A model generated the notes under the pieces. That model was not told the origin of the DNA and made no database searches. It saw only the letters and a program-made list of their open reading frames with translations. Below are positions 1 through 7,968 of a stretch of DNA of 48,025 bases, piece by piece; positions within the stretch are counted from its first letter, which is position 1; every line of letters begins with the position of its first letter. The stretch covers positions 1 through 48,025 of the forward strand of contig CALHPU010000085.1 of assembly GCA_938036435.1 (NCBI GenBank), given 5' to 3'. A program made the position numbers and the translations under genes. The stretch is from an uncultured Pirellulaceae bacterium. GTDB lineage: Bacteria; Planctomycetota; Planctomycetia; Pirellulales; Pirellulaceae.

Positions 1-210
1 TCGAACGAAAATGTTTGGATTTCCATCAAGCGTTTGCCCATCAAGCTCAAATTCCTCGTGCGCGCCACCCGCATCGACGTACGCATAGCGCCATCCGCCG
101 GCTTGGACATTGAGCGTCAATGCGTCGCCATCGTTCAATTGGGTTTGAGCGTTTGTCCTCTCTGCCTGCAGCAGGAAGATGATGGCACACAGTAGTAGAG
201 TTCTAATCAT
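1..210 (-). CDS. Secreted protein, N-terminal fragment, possible pre-peptidase C-terminal (PPC)-like domain
   Basis: An open frame runs from an ATG at 208-210 leftwards off the window edge, giving 70 residues. It begins with a signal peptide (MIRTLLLCAIIFLLQAERTNA), so the product is probably exported. The following residues include GGWRYAYVDAGG and end in NPNIFVR. This resembles the start of a PPC-type beta-sandwich, which typically has an aromatic YVDVPAG stretch followed by a DxYVR-like strand, but the match is loose. It lies 63 bp downstream of the lipoprotein gene in the same direction and could share its transcript. The C-terminal part and any catalytic domain are outside the window, so function is unknown. 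Confidence 0.6.
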   Translation of the reverse strand, partial: MIRTLLLCAIIFLLQAERTNAQTQLNDGDALTLNVQAGGWRYAYVDAGGAHEEFELDGQTLDGNPNIFVR

Positions 211-273
211 GTTATTTGAGGAGTGAAGTTTAAGCGGGCGGGTCTTGTTTGAGAATCTACTTTTCATTGGTCA

Positions 274-771
274 CTATTCGCGGCCGCGGTCAACCTTCTC
301 TTTGTCAGCCTCTCCAGCCAGCAGGCGTTCGTATTCATCTTCGTCAACCTCTTGCATCGGGCCGTTGCAAAATCCGACTTGTCGCAGACCGTCGACTCCG
401 GTCGCCTCGAAGATAACTGGCAACGGTGGACCGAAAACAACAGTGTTGACTCTATAGCGAATCACAAACGGTTCGCCATCTCGTTCACTGATAAATAGTT
501 CGTCCAACTTAGCAGGATCAATGCTACCGCGCTTCAGCAAGTTCGGGTCTTGAGATTCAACAAACGCGCGTAATTGCCCTTCGTTCTTTGGCCCTTTGAG
601 GTTGTTCTTGTTGTGAAAAATTGAGTACAACGTGGCTAAACGTTTGACGTTCATGTCATTTGCATTGGCAATCATGGATTTGGCATCAGCCCCACCACAT
701 CCTGTGAGAGGCACCAAAACCGCAAGGGACACAAAAACAAGAAAACTACAATAAAGGGAATGAACGCTCAT
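274..771 (-). CDS. Small lipoprotein downstream of a DUF1559 gene
   Basis: 165-residue protein. The start is placed at the ATG at 769-771 because it gives a clean lipoprotein signal, MSVHSLYCSFLVFVSLAVLVPLTGCGG, with LTGC as the lipobox; the frame is open further upstream but that part is not signal-like. The mature protein is small and polar, with a stretch (ANDMNVKRLATLYSIFH) typical of small planctomycete lipoproteins that follow DUF1559 genes. The gene lies 73 bp after the DUF1559 gene and on the same strand, a pairing common in planctomycetes. It is probably anchored in the outer or cytoplasmic membrane and works with the pilin-like neighbour. The exact role is unknown. Confidence 0.75.
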   Translation of the reverse strand: MSVHSLYCSFLVFVSLAVLVPLTGCGGADAKSMIANANDMNVKRLATLYSIFHNKNNLKGPKNEGQLRAFVESQDPNLLKRGSIDPAKLDELFISERDGEPFVIRYRVNTVVFGPPLPVIFEATGVDGLRQVGFCNGPMQEVDEDEYERLLAGEADKEKVDRGRE

Positions 772-844
772 CCAAATTCTCGACCGGCAAAAAAAGAGAG
801 TCGTCGATCGTAAAGACGTCGAGCCTGATGCTTTTAAAAAAAGG

Positions 845-1912
845 TTAAAGTTCATTGGTGTCCACAACGAATCCATCACTACGGCGACCTACCCTAATCA
901 AATTCTCGAGGCTGGTATTTAGGCTAACAGAATGAGTCGATCCGTCGCCCAGAGCGGCTGTCATCGTTCCAGGGTGGGCAGAACCAAATCCGAGTTCGCG
1001 TGTTCGACCGTATGATTGAACCCAGCTATCGGGACGTGCTTCGTTGTCGGCATAAGGCCTAATATCATCTGAGCCAATCCACAGCGAGCTTCCAAAGGAA
1101 AACATCCGTAAAGTCGTGTAGTCTGCATTGTGGTAGTAACCAGTATCCCACCAGTCGTCGAATTGCCCTAACCGCGAGTAGTTGTAGTGATTCGCATTTG
1201 CAGCTTTCTCAACGAACAGAAACGTGTTTGATGCACCGTCAGCGATTTGACCGAAACCAATCTTTGGGTACTTTTTTGCTCTTGGGGGCGAGACACTTAC
1301 GTTGCCGTGACCGGCCTTTGAAATGACTCCTAAGAAAGTTGCCGACGCCTCGTGGTCACCCGGATCGCTTGTGTTATTTGGATTCAAACCATAATTGTCA
1401 ACATCTCCATTCTCATCGGCGAGTGGCCCCATAACTCCAGCGTAGTCACCAAATCTTACTATTTTCAAATCCCATGTAGCGAAACGCTCGCCACGTGAGG
1501 GGCAGTTAAAGCCGGGGACTTGGTTTTCAACCATTGGGGGACTACCGTCGAACCATCCATCGGTCGCGCGCTGGACTTCAAGGTTACCCTGTTCCATGAA
1601 AGGAAGAATCTGAAACATCCAACCAGCGTTCTCGAAACCAAATTCAGGCAGAGTCATCCTAGATTGTCGTGGGTCGTGGTAGGAGCCGGAGGTGTCTCCT
1701 GCAGATGGGAAACTCATGTGCGCTGATTCAAAATTGACTGCCGCGAGAGCCAACTGTCGAACGTTGTTCATGCATTCGGTCCGTCGGGCAGCCTCACGCA
1801 CTTGTTGAACGGCCGGCAACAGCATGCCGATCAGGATTCCGATAATCGCGATGACCACCAGTAACTCGACTAACGTAAAGCCCAGTCGCTGTTTAGGAAT
1901 AAGCCTCTTCAT
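845..1912 (-). CDS. DUF1559 prepilin-like protein
   Basis: 355-residue protein of the planctomycete DUF1559 family. It starts with a type IV prepilin leader: basic [10 protein letters not shown], then [20 protein letters not shown], with the cleavage/methylation site after the G and the conserved E5. Right after the helix comes [20 protein letters not shown], the usual family signature. Near the C-terminus [12 protein letters not shown] is the H-x9-DG motif that defines the family. The ATG at 1910-1912 is preferred because GGAG stands six bases before it; an in-frame ATG at 1922-1924 would add four residues. The product is probably processed by a prepilin peptidase and placed in the envelope. 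DUF1559 function is not established. A lipoprotein gene follows. Confidence 0.9.
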   Translation of the reverse strand: MKRLIPKQRLGFTLVELLVVIAIIGILIGMLLPAVQQVREAARRTECMNNVRQLALAAVNFESAHMSFPSAGDTSGSYHDPRQSRMTLPEFGFENAGWMFQILPFMEQGNLEVQRATDGWFDGSPPMVENQVPGFNCPSRGERFATWDLKIVRFGDYAGVMGPLADENGDVDNYGLNPNNTSDPGDHEASATFLGVISKAGHGNVSVSPPRAKKYPKIGFGQIADGASNTFLFVEKAANANHYNYSRLGQFDDWWDTGYYHNADYTTLRMFSFGSSLWIGSDDIRPYADNEARPDSWVQSYGRTRELGFGSAHPGTMTAALGDGSTHSVSLNTSLENLIRVGRRSDGFVVDTNEL

Positions 1913-2237
1913 GTGTAACTCCATAAAATGATTCCTAACCTTTTTGCTCAGCCGAACTCAATCGGCAGATGACGCCCTAGAACAATTATGAAACTGCTCC
2001 CATTGATATCGACTAACAAAAGTGAATTTATGAAACACAAACCCACTTTCATCCGCCATAATAACCTAATAACACCATAAAACGCAACCTTAAGACCGAG
2101 ATTGATACATGTTTGACCCGTGAAGCAGGCCTCAAAATGGCTGGAATTCAATTTTTAGCTGTCCTCTTTTTTTGAAAACATCGGCCGCTTTTTCGCAAAT
2201 TAACGTTTCAGCACCGTTTTCCCTACCTCTAAGATAT

Positions 2238-2326
2238 GGATTGGCAAACGGTGAGTGGTTTACTCAACCGCTAAACCCGCCTTTCGGCCTCCGGCTGAGC
2301 CCTTGGCAGCAATCCCTTTGCTGCTG
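2238..2326 (+). promoter_or_regulatory. Structured 5' leader with mutually exclusive pairings, riboswitch-like
   Basis: The spacer 1913-2360 separates two divergent genes. Its right part can fold strongly. GGATTG (2238-2243) pairs with CAATCC (2310-2315), enclosing hairpin GGTGAG/CTCAACC (2250-2255/2263-2269, one bulged A). The loop GGTTTA (2257-2262) matches TAAACC (2272-2277), so an H-type pseudoknot is possible. A third hairpin is GCTG..CAGC (2294-2310). An alternative stem GCAGCA/TGCTGC (2306-2311/2319-2324) overlaps the 3' strand of the outer stem, so both cannot form together. The gene starts at 2361, 35 bases downstream. GCAAAC directly after the first strand recalls the c-di-GMP-I riboswitch core, but the other core elements are not matched. 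Confidence 0.35.
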
Positions 2327-2360
2327 TGAGCAATCATCACTTCTAAGAATTGGAAATCAA

Positions 2361-3452
2361 ATGAAAATTCGTTTTGCAGCATTGGCAACAGCCATGACTT
2401 TAATAATCGCCTCCGCATCGGTCCAAGCCGATGGCACCGTCGACGGTACCATTGGTCCAGCCTACGGCGCGGCAGTATCAGTTCAGACTGTCAACACACA
2501 ATTCGGTGATGAAGACGGAATTGACGACGCCAATGGTGGCGAACTAGATGCCGCTTACATGACGATCATCGGAGATCGTTTGTTTATCGGCATCACGGGA
2601 AATGTAGAAACGGACTCCTTCAACAAGTTGAGTCTGTTTATCGATTCGCGTTCTGGTGGTGAGAATACCCTTTCAGCTTTGCCGCAATACGATTTCGCCA
2701 ACGTAAGCACCAACCTTGGTTTGGTCTCCTTTGCAACCGGTTTCGAGGCGGACTTTCATCTCTTCGGTCGCGCTGGTTTCGGTAATTTCGAAGTTGACTT
2801 CATTGATCGTCAAGGCGGGGCCAGCGTCAACGTTTTGTCCTCTACCGGGAGCGCACTGTTGACCGGTGATTTTGGTACGGCGATGGGGACTATCGGATCT
2901 TCAACTGGAAATGGAGACGGCGTTACCGGTCCTGCATCTATTCAGCCGATAGATTTTGCCCTCGACAACAGCAACAGTGCCGGCGTGGTTGGTGGAAGCT
3001 CCGCTGCCGTCGCCGCTGATGCACTGGCAGTCACCACAGGTGCCGAGTTTTCAATTGCATTGTCAGACTTGGGTGCTGAGCCCGGCGACACGATTTCTAT
3101 TGTCGCTTCCTACAGCAATGGAGACTACAACTTTTTCTCTAACCAGTTCCTCGGAGGTCTACCTGCCGGCACCGAAAATCTTGGTGCAGATGGAGCTGGA
3201 AATTTTGAGGCGGATGCTAGTGCAACAGCTCTAGACTTGAGTAGCGTTACCCCATTCACCATCACTGTTCCGAACTCCTCTGTTATCAAGGGTGATGTTG
3301 ACATGGACGGAGACGTCGACTTCGATGATATCCCAGCATTCATTGCCGTCTTACAAGCCGGTACTTTCCTAGCCGAAGCCGATTGCGATTGCAATACAGC
3401 TGTCGACTTTGCTGACATCCCAGCGTTCATCGCCATTTTGCAAAATCAGTAA
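2361..3452 (+). CDS. Secreted protein with C-terminal dockerin-like repeat
   Basis: 363-residue exported protein. The ATG at 2361 gives a signal peptide, MKIRFAALATAMTLIIASASVQA; the frame is open upstream but that stretch is leader RNA. The body (about 25-300) is acidic, rich in G, D and T, and beta-strand-like, with no catalytic motif I recognise. The last about 55 residues contain two D-rich calcium-binding-like units: GDVDMDGDVDFDDIPAFIAV and a second around DCDCNTAVDFADIPAFIAIL. This DIPxFI pair is the dockerin-like or EF-hand tail found on many planctomycete extracellular proteins and may serve for surface attachment or assembly. A strong terminator follows, so it is monocistronic. Cargo or substrate is unknown. 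Confidence 0.85.
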   Translation: MKIRFAALATAMTLIIASASVQADGTVDGTIGPAYGAAVSVQTVNTQFGDEDGIDDANGGELDAAYMTIIGDRLFIGITGNVETDSFNKLSLFIDSRSGGENTLSALPQYDFANVSTNLGLVSFATGFEADFHLFGRAGFGNFEVDFIDRQGGASVNVLSSTGSALLTGDFGTAMGTIGSSTGNGDGVTGPASIQPIDFALDNSNSAGVVGGSSAAVAADALAVTTGAEFSIALSDLGAEPGDTISIVASYSNGDYNFFSNQFLGGLPAGTENLGADGAGNFEADASATALDLSSVTPFTITVPNSSVIKGDVDMDGDVDFDDIPAFIAVLQAGTFLAEADCDCNTAVDFADIPAFIAILQNQ

Positions 3453-3479
3453 ACGTGAAGGGCCAATAATAGGCTTAGC

Positions 3480-3523
3480 CCTCCTTGGTTCACATCGCAG
3501 TGATGGACCAAGGAGGTTTTTTT
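3480..3523 (+). terminator. Rho-independent terminator of the dockerin-protein gene
   Basis: A perfect 10-bp stem CCTCCTTGGT (3480-3489) / ACCAAGGAGG (3507-3516) is extended internally by TCAC/GTGA (3490-3493/3500-3503), and is followed by seven T (3517-3523). It lies 28 bp after the stop of the plus-strand dockerin gene. It is the clearest intrinsic terminator in the window. Confidence 0.92.
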
Positions 3524-3613
3524 GTTGCGCGGCCGTGAGGTGGGCGACCAGCGAAGTCTACGCCGTCAAGCAAAGAACAGAATCTTTCTAACTTAGGCGG
3601 ACGATCATCTTCA

Positions 3614-4918
3614 CTACCGACCATTGCTGGGCTGCACTACGCCAATGATGTCTTCTACACTTCCGAAGTGTCGGCTGTCCTCCGACACGGGAAGGTTATC
3701 CCCGACAACGTAGTAACCTTGATCGCTCAACTGCAGCGGTAGGTTGACACTAGGCTTCGGGGCTTGCTGATACAAATACCAATCTCGCCAGATGGAAATG
3801 CGGCGAATTGTAATCGAATCCTTGCGCGAGACGCCTACGCTAACAAAAGGCTTGCTCAAGTCAATCCTTAGTCGCTCTGCGTTATCGGCCGGCTCTAACC
3901 GGATGGGACCAACCCCTTTCATCTCGTTAATGAAAAGATGGATTAAATCGTCGTAGTTTACCAAAGCCACAACTACATCTCCGTCCGAGACCTTCACTCC
4001 CTCCCGCTTGAGCGTTTTGGCGTCTCCCCAAGCTTTCCGCGTAAGGCTCAAATCAACTGTTTTGTCTTGAGAAAATTTGACAGTCGCGATGATGCTGCCT
4101 TCGGTTGTCTGCCGTCGTATCTGAATTGATCCCTTCTGCGCAAAAGCGGCTTCAACACGAACCTCCAATTCATCGACCGCATGTGTAGAGCGGCGAATAG
4201 ACTGGTTGAAGGGATTTGAATCGTCGACCTCAACTAACGCCGAAGGATCGCCCGAGTGCTTGTAGCATTTTCTATGTCTATAATCTAAAAAATCAAACTC
4301 TTTACCCGCGACATCTCCATGTGTGGCAGCAGCGTTATGCAAGAGGGCCGGACCAGTGAACTCCCACACATCTGCTTCGCGCGGTACAAGTCTTTCCTTG
4401 AAATTCATTGAATTGCCCGCCGGCGATACGGGTCGTGAGTCAAAAACACAAGTTGAAACTTTGTGACAAATGTCTGTTGGCTTTTCAGCGACACGCCCAT
4501 CGATCACCAGATTGCCGTGACAGAAATCGACCTTCTCGCCCGGCAGACCGACGACTCGTTTGACCAGCACGCGATCCCCACGCCGAAATGCGACAACATC
4601 CCAACGATTAACAGGATGTCCCGGGATCAGCTTCACTCGGTCCGCAGACCGTGGAACGATTTTCTCAATGCTCTGACAACCGCAGTTCCCGCAAATGACC
4701 GAGACAGATCTTTCGCCGCCGGTCGTTACCAAATCGCAAGCGAATTCAAATCCGCACTCTTCGCAAGAAGCAATGCTATGTGCGCTTTTGAATGACGGTG
4801 CCATCGAGTGCCCCACGATCTGACAGTCGATTTGACTTGGCTCATGGCAGCCACCAGCGGCGAAGATCGACGCGGCCGCAGCGGCTAGAAAGTTCAGCAA
4901 TGTTGCTTGTGAACGCAT
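3614..4918 (-). CDS. Signal peptidase I (S26)-like protein with zinc-ribbon and beta-rich insertions
   Basis: 434 residues from the ATG at 4916-4918, chosen because it begins with a hydrophobic export segment (LLNFLAAAAASIFAAGGC). A longer frame to 4975 is possible. Box B is GHSMAPSF, with Ser38 as likely nucleophile, and box D is RVLVKRVVGLPGE, with Lys120 as general base. Near the C-terminus GDNLPVSEDSRHFG matches box E. Two parts are unusual. CEEC (52-55) and CGNC (76-79), between Ser and Lys, form a probable zinc ribbon. About 250 residues (150-400) before box E look like an all-beta insert. It may cleave signal peptides or have a specialised membrane-protease role. AGGC at the end of the signal is a poor lipobox. 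The stop of the upstream coiled-coil lipoprotein gene is 73 bp away on the same strand. Confidence 0.8.
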   Translation of the reverse strand: MRSQATLLNFLAAAAASIFAAGGCHEPSQIDCQIVGHSMAPSFKSAHSIASCEECGFEFACDLVTTGGERSVSVICGNCGCQSIEKIVPRSADRVKLIPGHPVNRWDVVAFRRGDRVLVKRVVGLPGEKVDFCHGNLVIDGRVAEKPTDICHKVSTCVFDSRPVSPAGNSMNFKERLVPREADVWEFTGPALLHNAAATHGDVAGKEFDFLDYRHRKCYKHSGDPSALVEVDDSNPFNQSIRRSTHAVDELEVRVEAAFAQKGSIQIRRQTTEGSIIATVKFSQDKTVDLSLTRKAWGDAKTLKREGVKVSDGDVVVALVNYDDLIHLFINEMKGVGPIRLEPADNAERLRIDLSKPFVSVGVSRKDSITIRRISIWRDWYLYQQAPKPSVNLPLQLSDQGYYVVGDNLPVSEDSRHFGSVEDIIGVVQPSNGR

Positions 4919-4991
4919 GAGGCCGCAGAAAGGAAGTGAGGTAGACTGAATGCAGATGAGCCGATCGATGCTCATCGTGTTCTAGGACGTG

Positions 4992-5663
4992 CTACCGAGC
5001 CGGTTGGTTCGTTCTCTTTTTGATCCGTTTGTTTTCTTCGATCAGTTTCGCGATCTTCGACATCGGATCTAGGTTGGCGGATTTATCAATATTGGTCGGG
5101 TTCTTTCGTTCGGTCAGCGCGAGTTGTTTAAAAGTATTTTCATGCTCGGCGAGTTTAAGCCGCGTCGCTAATTCCTCACGTTCGGCTAATTCCAGTCTTC
5201 TCTCTATCTCTTTTAACCTAGCCAACTCTTTTCGCTTGGCTGTTGCCACCAACTCTGCGGACTCTTGCCGTCGAGTTGACTCCAATCGCTTTTCCAAATT
5301 TTCTTGTCTGATTCTAATTTCTTTTTCGATCTCACTGATCTGTCGATCAATATCGTCGATATCATCACGCTGATCTATTAACTCTGCAGTTACATCTCCT
5401 ACCTCGATTGCTTCACCGCGTTTCCCGTTCCGCTCTAGCGTGCGCGTCACTTCAGACCTACTTTCCATTGAATCAGCATCGCGCTTGGACAGCTTGCCGC
5501 TCTTCAGCGTCGATACCGAAGCGCAACCCAAGCTGGACAACAACAAGATTACCAAGACCATGGACAGATAAAGATACAAGTCCGCCTTGCGAGTTGACTG
5601 CAAAAGTGCGTCAACACCGAAGCGCTTGCGTAAAAATAAAATTGTAAGTTGCGTATGCACCAC
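4992..5663 (-). CDS. Coiled-coil lipoprotein
   Basis: Up to 223 residues. The hydrophobic stretch MVLVILLLSSLGCASV ends in a good lipobox (SLGC), so the product is probably a membrane-anchored lipoprotein. The start is uncertain: GTG at 5661-5663 gives the longest form, TTG at 5603 gives a basic n-region, and ATG at 5561 removes all charge before the hydrophobic core. None has a clear Shine-Dalgarno. About residues 95-200 are rich in E, K, R and L with heptad-like spacing (RQISEIEKEIRIRQENLEKR), so a long coiled coil is likely. It is followed by the signal peptidase-like gene and is probably co-transcribed. Specific function is unknown. Confidence 0.65.
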   Translation of the reverse strand: MVHTQLTILFLRKRFGVDALLQSTRKADLYLYLSMVLVILLLSSLGCASVSTLKSGKLSKRDADSMESRSEVTRTLERNGKRGEAIEVGDVTAELIDQRDDIDDIDRQISEIEKEIRIRQENLEKRLESTRRQESAELVATAKRKELARLKEIERRLELAEREELATRLKLAEHENTFKQLALTERKNPTNIDKSANLDPMSKIAKLIEENKRIKKRTNQPAR

Positions 5664-5966
5664 AATTTTTCGTCAAGTCAGAAATAGTTACCGGTCTCCG
5701 CCGGAGTTTGGAGGAATCTAGCTGCTACCGCCAGCCCACATTCAGGCTTTTTCGTGACGTGAGTCTTCGATAGTCGATGGCCTCCTAAAACGCGTTGCGG
5801 GAGGGTTAAAAACGCACTGCTAGCACAGAGGTTTTGTTCGCTGTATCGCTTAATGTTTTCCGCCGTTGATCTCAGTACCGCTGAACGGATCGGTAAAAAA
5901 AAACAACAGCCACCGGGGGTAAGCTAGGAAACCGTTAGCAGATTGGATACTAAAATTATACCGCAG

Positions 5967-6111
5967 CTCAATTTTCGGGTTGTCGGTTCGCTCTTAAAGC
6001 GTAACGGCGTAAGCAGTCCGGTATAAACCCACATTGATTAACGGTGGGGACCGAAGGGCTCGCGTTCTATCGCTTTCATCTGAATCCTAATTCCAAATCT
6101 GGACGAAACAC
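5967..6111 (+). repeat. Dispersed intergenic repeat, copy A
   Basis: The 512-bp spacer 5664-6175 has no gene. Its right part matches 20965-21121 in the same orientation. Two blocks are nearly identical: 6034-6063 against 21033-21062 (29 of 30 bases) and 6071-6102 against 21080-21111 (30 of 32). The left ends share TTTTCGGGTTG and GGTTCG followed by a CTTAA-containing stretch. Copy B carries about ten extra bases in the middle. This copy lies just after the stop of the minus-strand phosphate permease gene. No ORF or terminal inverted repeat is evident. Confidence 0.8.
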
Positions 6112-6175
6112 TAGCGACCCAAGCGACAAGACGATGACAGTCGTCACCCAGTCATAAAAGAGATCGCCGTTGGTA

Positions 6176-7297
6176 TCACATCAAAGAAAGTGCTAGGTAG
6201 ATCAAGGCACCCAGTGCAGCTGCCAGCGGCAACGTCGCCACCCACGAAAGAAGGATCGTGACAATTGTCGCGCGCTTCGCGCCCCCCGTGGCCGCGCCAA
6301 GCCCGAATAGCGCTCCGCAGCTAACATGCGTCGTCGAAACCGGCAAACCAAATCGACTAGCTCCAATGACAATCAGACCGGTGACGACGTTTGCTGTGAA
6401 TCCCTGACCATGGTTCATCGTGGTGATCTTATTGCTCATCGTTTCTGCAACGCGTTTGGCACTTAACCATCCCCCTAACGCGATCATAATACCGATCAGG
6501 ATTAAAGCGCTGTTGACGCCGAAGGCCGGGGCAAGCAGAAGCATGGCCGCCATCTTGGGCGTATCGTTTAGGCCGCGCGCAAAGCTGACCATCCCCGAGG
6601 AAAGATAGTGAGCTCGATCGAGTGTCTTGGCTGCATCCAACCCCATCACTGTACCGGTGTACTGGCTGCGGCAGGTTGCCTGCTGGCCGATGGTCGCTGT
6701 CAGCTTTTCAGCCTTCTCAAGTGCAACCAGCTGACAGTTCTCGGTCATCGCTGGAACGACTTCGACCGTCTCCCTTCCCACGCAAACGCAGTAAGTGCTG
6801 TCGACACCCGAGCGTCTTCTCAACCAGCGCAGAATCGGGTAGATCATTGCCGTAATCGCCACGGCAATCACTGGGCTGGTCAGCAGAGGAATCAAGAACT
6901 TGGACCACAAATTCCCAAGATTCACTGCTGAACCTGCAAAAAGGCCCGTTCCCAACAAGGCCCCCATCAAACTGTGGGTCGTAGAAATCGGCAGCCCCAG
7001 TCGTGATGCAATCAGCACGGTAAATCCAGCCGCCATCGCCACAGCGGCGGCGAACTGGGGCTGTGCGGCAATCGCATCGTCGATCAATCCCTTTCCGCCA
7101 AAGGCCTTGATTAAATTCCCGGCCAGCATCACCGCTGCGACCGAACCAAGCATCGTTGTTCCGGTGGCCCACATCAACGCCTTACGATAATTGGTAGTGC
7201 CGCTACCGAAGAGTGTTGCCACGCCTTTGAAGTTGTCATTGGACCCGTTCGCGTAAGCGACGCAGAGAGCCGCTATAACGATTACGATGTAAATCAT
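6176..7297 (-). CDS. PiT-family inorganic phosphate permease
   Basis: 373-residue polytopic membrane protein. The two inverted halves of the PiT fold are marked by YANGSNDNFKGVATLFGS near the N-terminus, GLPISTTHSLMGALLG at about 100 and GLPVSTTHVSCGALFG at about 320. Such transporters move phosphate with H+ or Na+, often as metal-phosphate complexes. Between the halves is a soluble loop of about 70 residues. Length is at the short end for the family. It stands alone with no PhoU-like partner adjacent, and faces a long upstream spacer. The ATG at 7295-7297 begins MIYIVIVIAALCVAYANG, so the first helix is complete. Confidence 0.93.
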   Translation of the reverse strand: MIYIVIVIAALCVAYANGSNDNFKGVATLFGSGTTNYRKALMWATGTTMLGSVAAVMLAGNLIKAFGGKGLIDDAIAAQPQFAAAVAMAAGFTVLIASRLGLPISTTHSLMGALLGTGLFAGSAVNLGNLWSKFLIPLLTSPVIAVAITAMIYPILRWLRRRSGVDSTYCVCVGRETVEVVPAMTENCQLVALEKAEKLTATIGQQATCRSQYTGTVMGLDAAKTLDRAHYLSSGMVSFARGLNDTPKMAAMLLLAPAFGVNSALILIGIMIALGGWLSAKRVAETMSNKITTMNHGQGFTANVVTGLIVIGASRFGLPVSTTHVSCGALFGLGAATGGAKRATIVTILLSWVATLPLAAALGALIYLALSLM

Positions 7298-7968
7298 GTT
7301 AACCCGACGAAAAACTGACCTAGGACGCTTAATCCATTCAAACGCGACTGGATTCTGTCTGATTTGGACGCAGAGGACAATGCTACATTACCTTCAACCA
7401 AATTTGCCGGTGGGCGATAGTGAACTAACTCACTGAAGTTGCGCGACAGCAGAGGAAGAGGCAGAGAAATCTGGTGACGGTGAAAGATTGCAGGATACCC
7501 AAAGACCCCAGACTATGTCCAACAGGAACTTCGTCTAACGTTAGCTGCGCGGTAAATCAATGGCCGCGTTCTCTTGAAGCAAGAGGAAGACGGGAAAAGA
7601 AGGACGGAGCATTATGCTCCCCTCTATCTCCAGAAATGTCCGCACAGCAAAATCGTTCCATGTCGAAGGTTACTTTTTGGCGTCTGATCACTATCACGAT
7701 TGACGGTGGTTTTGCGCTTCAAATTGATTCCGCTGTCGCCATGTTGAATTAAGTTCAACCAGACCGCATTGTCAAAAATGAACATCATGAAATATCGAGA
7801 GGATATTCAAAACTCGAATTCACGGATGACTTGCAGTTGGGTTCGCCAGCCCTCCACTAGCCTTTGAGATAAATCGAACTTCTGGCGAGGTCCACTACAG
7901 GCATTGAAATGCCTTATAATGTATTGGATGCCTTGAACCTTTTCCGTACACAAACCGCACAAATGCCC
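7298..7968. other. Long spacer with short perfect hairpins and a 16-bp motif
   Basis: No convincing gene. It holds two adjacent perfect hairpins, CTCTTG-AAG-CAAGAG (7571-7585) and GGAGCA-TTA-TGCTCC (7606-7620), and a palindrome CTAACGTTAG (7535-7544) inside a 16-mer (7528-7543) that recurs with one mismatch at 11802-11817. TATAAT at 7915-7920 is a good -10 for the downstream esterase gene, though its -35 is poor; it favours a start near 7963-7969. The open frame 7474-7752 is compositionally unlike the neighbours and was not called. Confidence 0.5.

Noticed and set aside
1948..2151. 67-residue minus-strand frame in the spacer before the DUF1559 gene
   Set aside because: Composition is unlike a protein, there is no Shine-Dalgarno, and the region is a divergent promoter spacer.
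2172..2360. N-terminal 63-residue extension of the dockerin-type protein
   Set aside because: The signal peptide starts at 2361 and the upstream part is structured leader RNA; the frame is open by chance.
6717..7172. 151-residue minus-strand frame inside the phosphate permease gene
   Set aside because: Overlaps the PiT gene in another frame and has no membrane segment or motif.
7474..7752. 92-residue plus-strand frame
   Set aside because: No recognisable motif, odd composition (SLEARGRREKKDGALCSP), overlaps two DNA hairpins.
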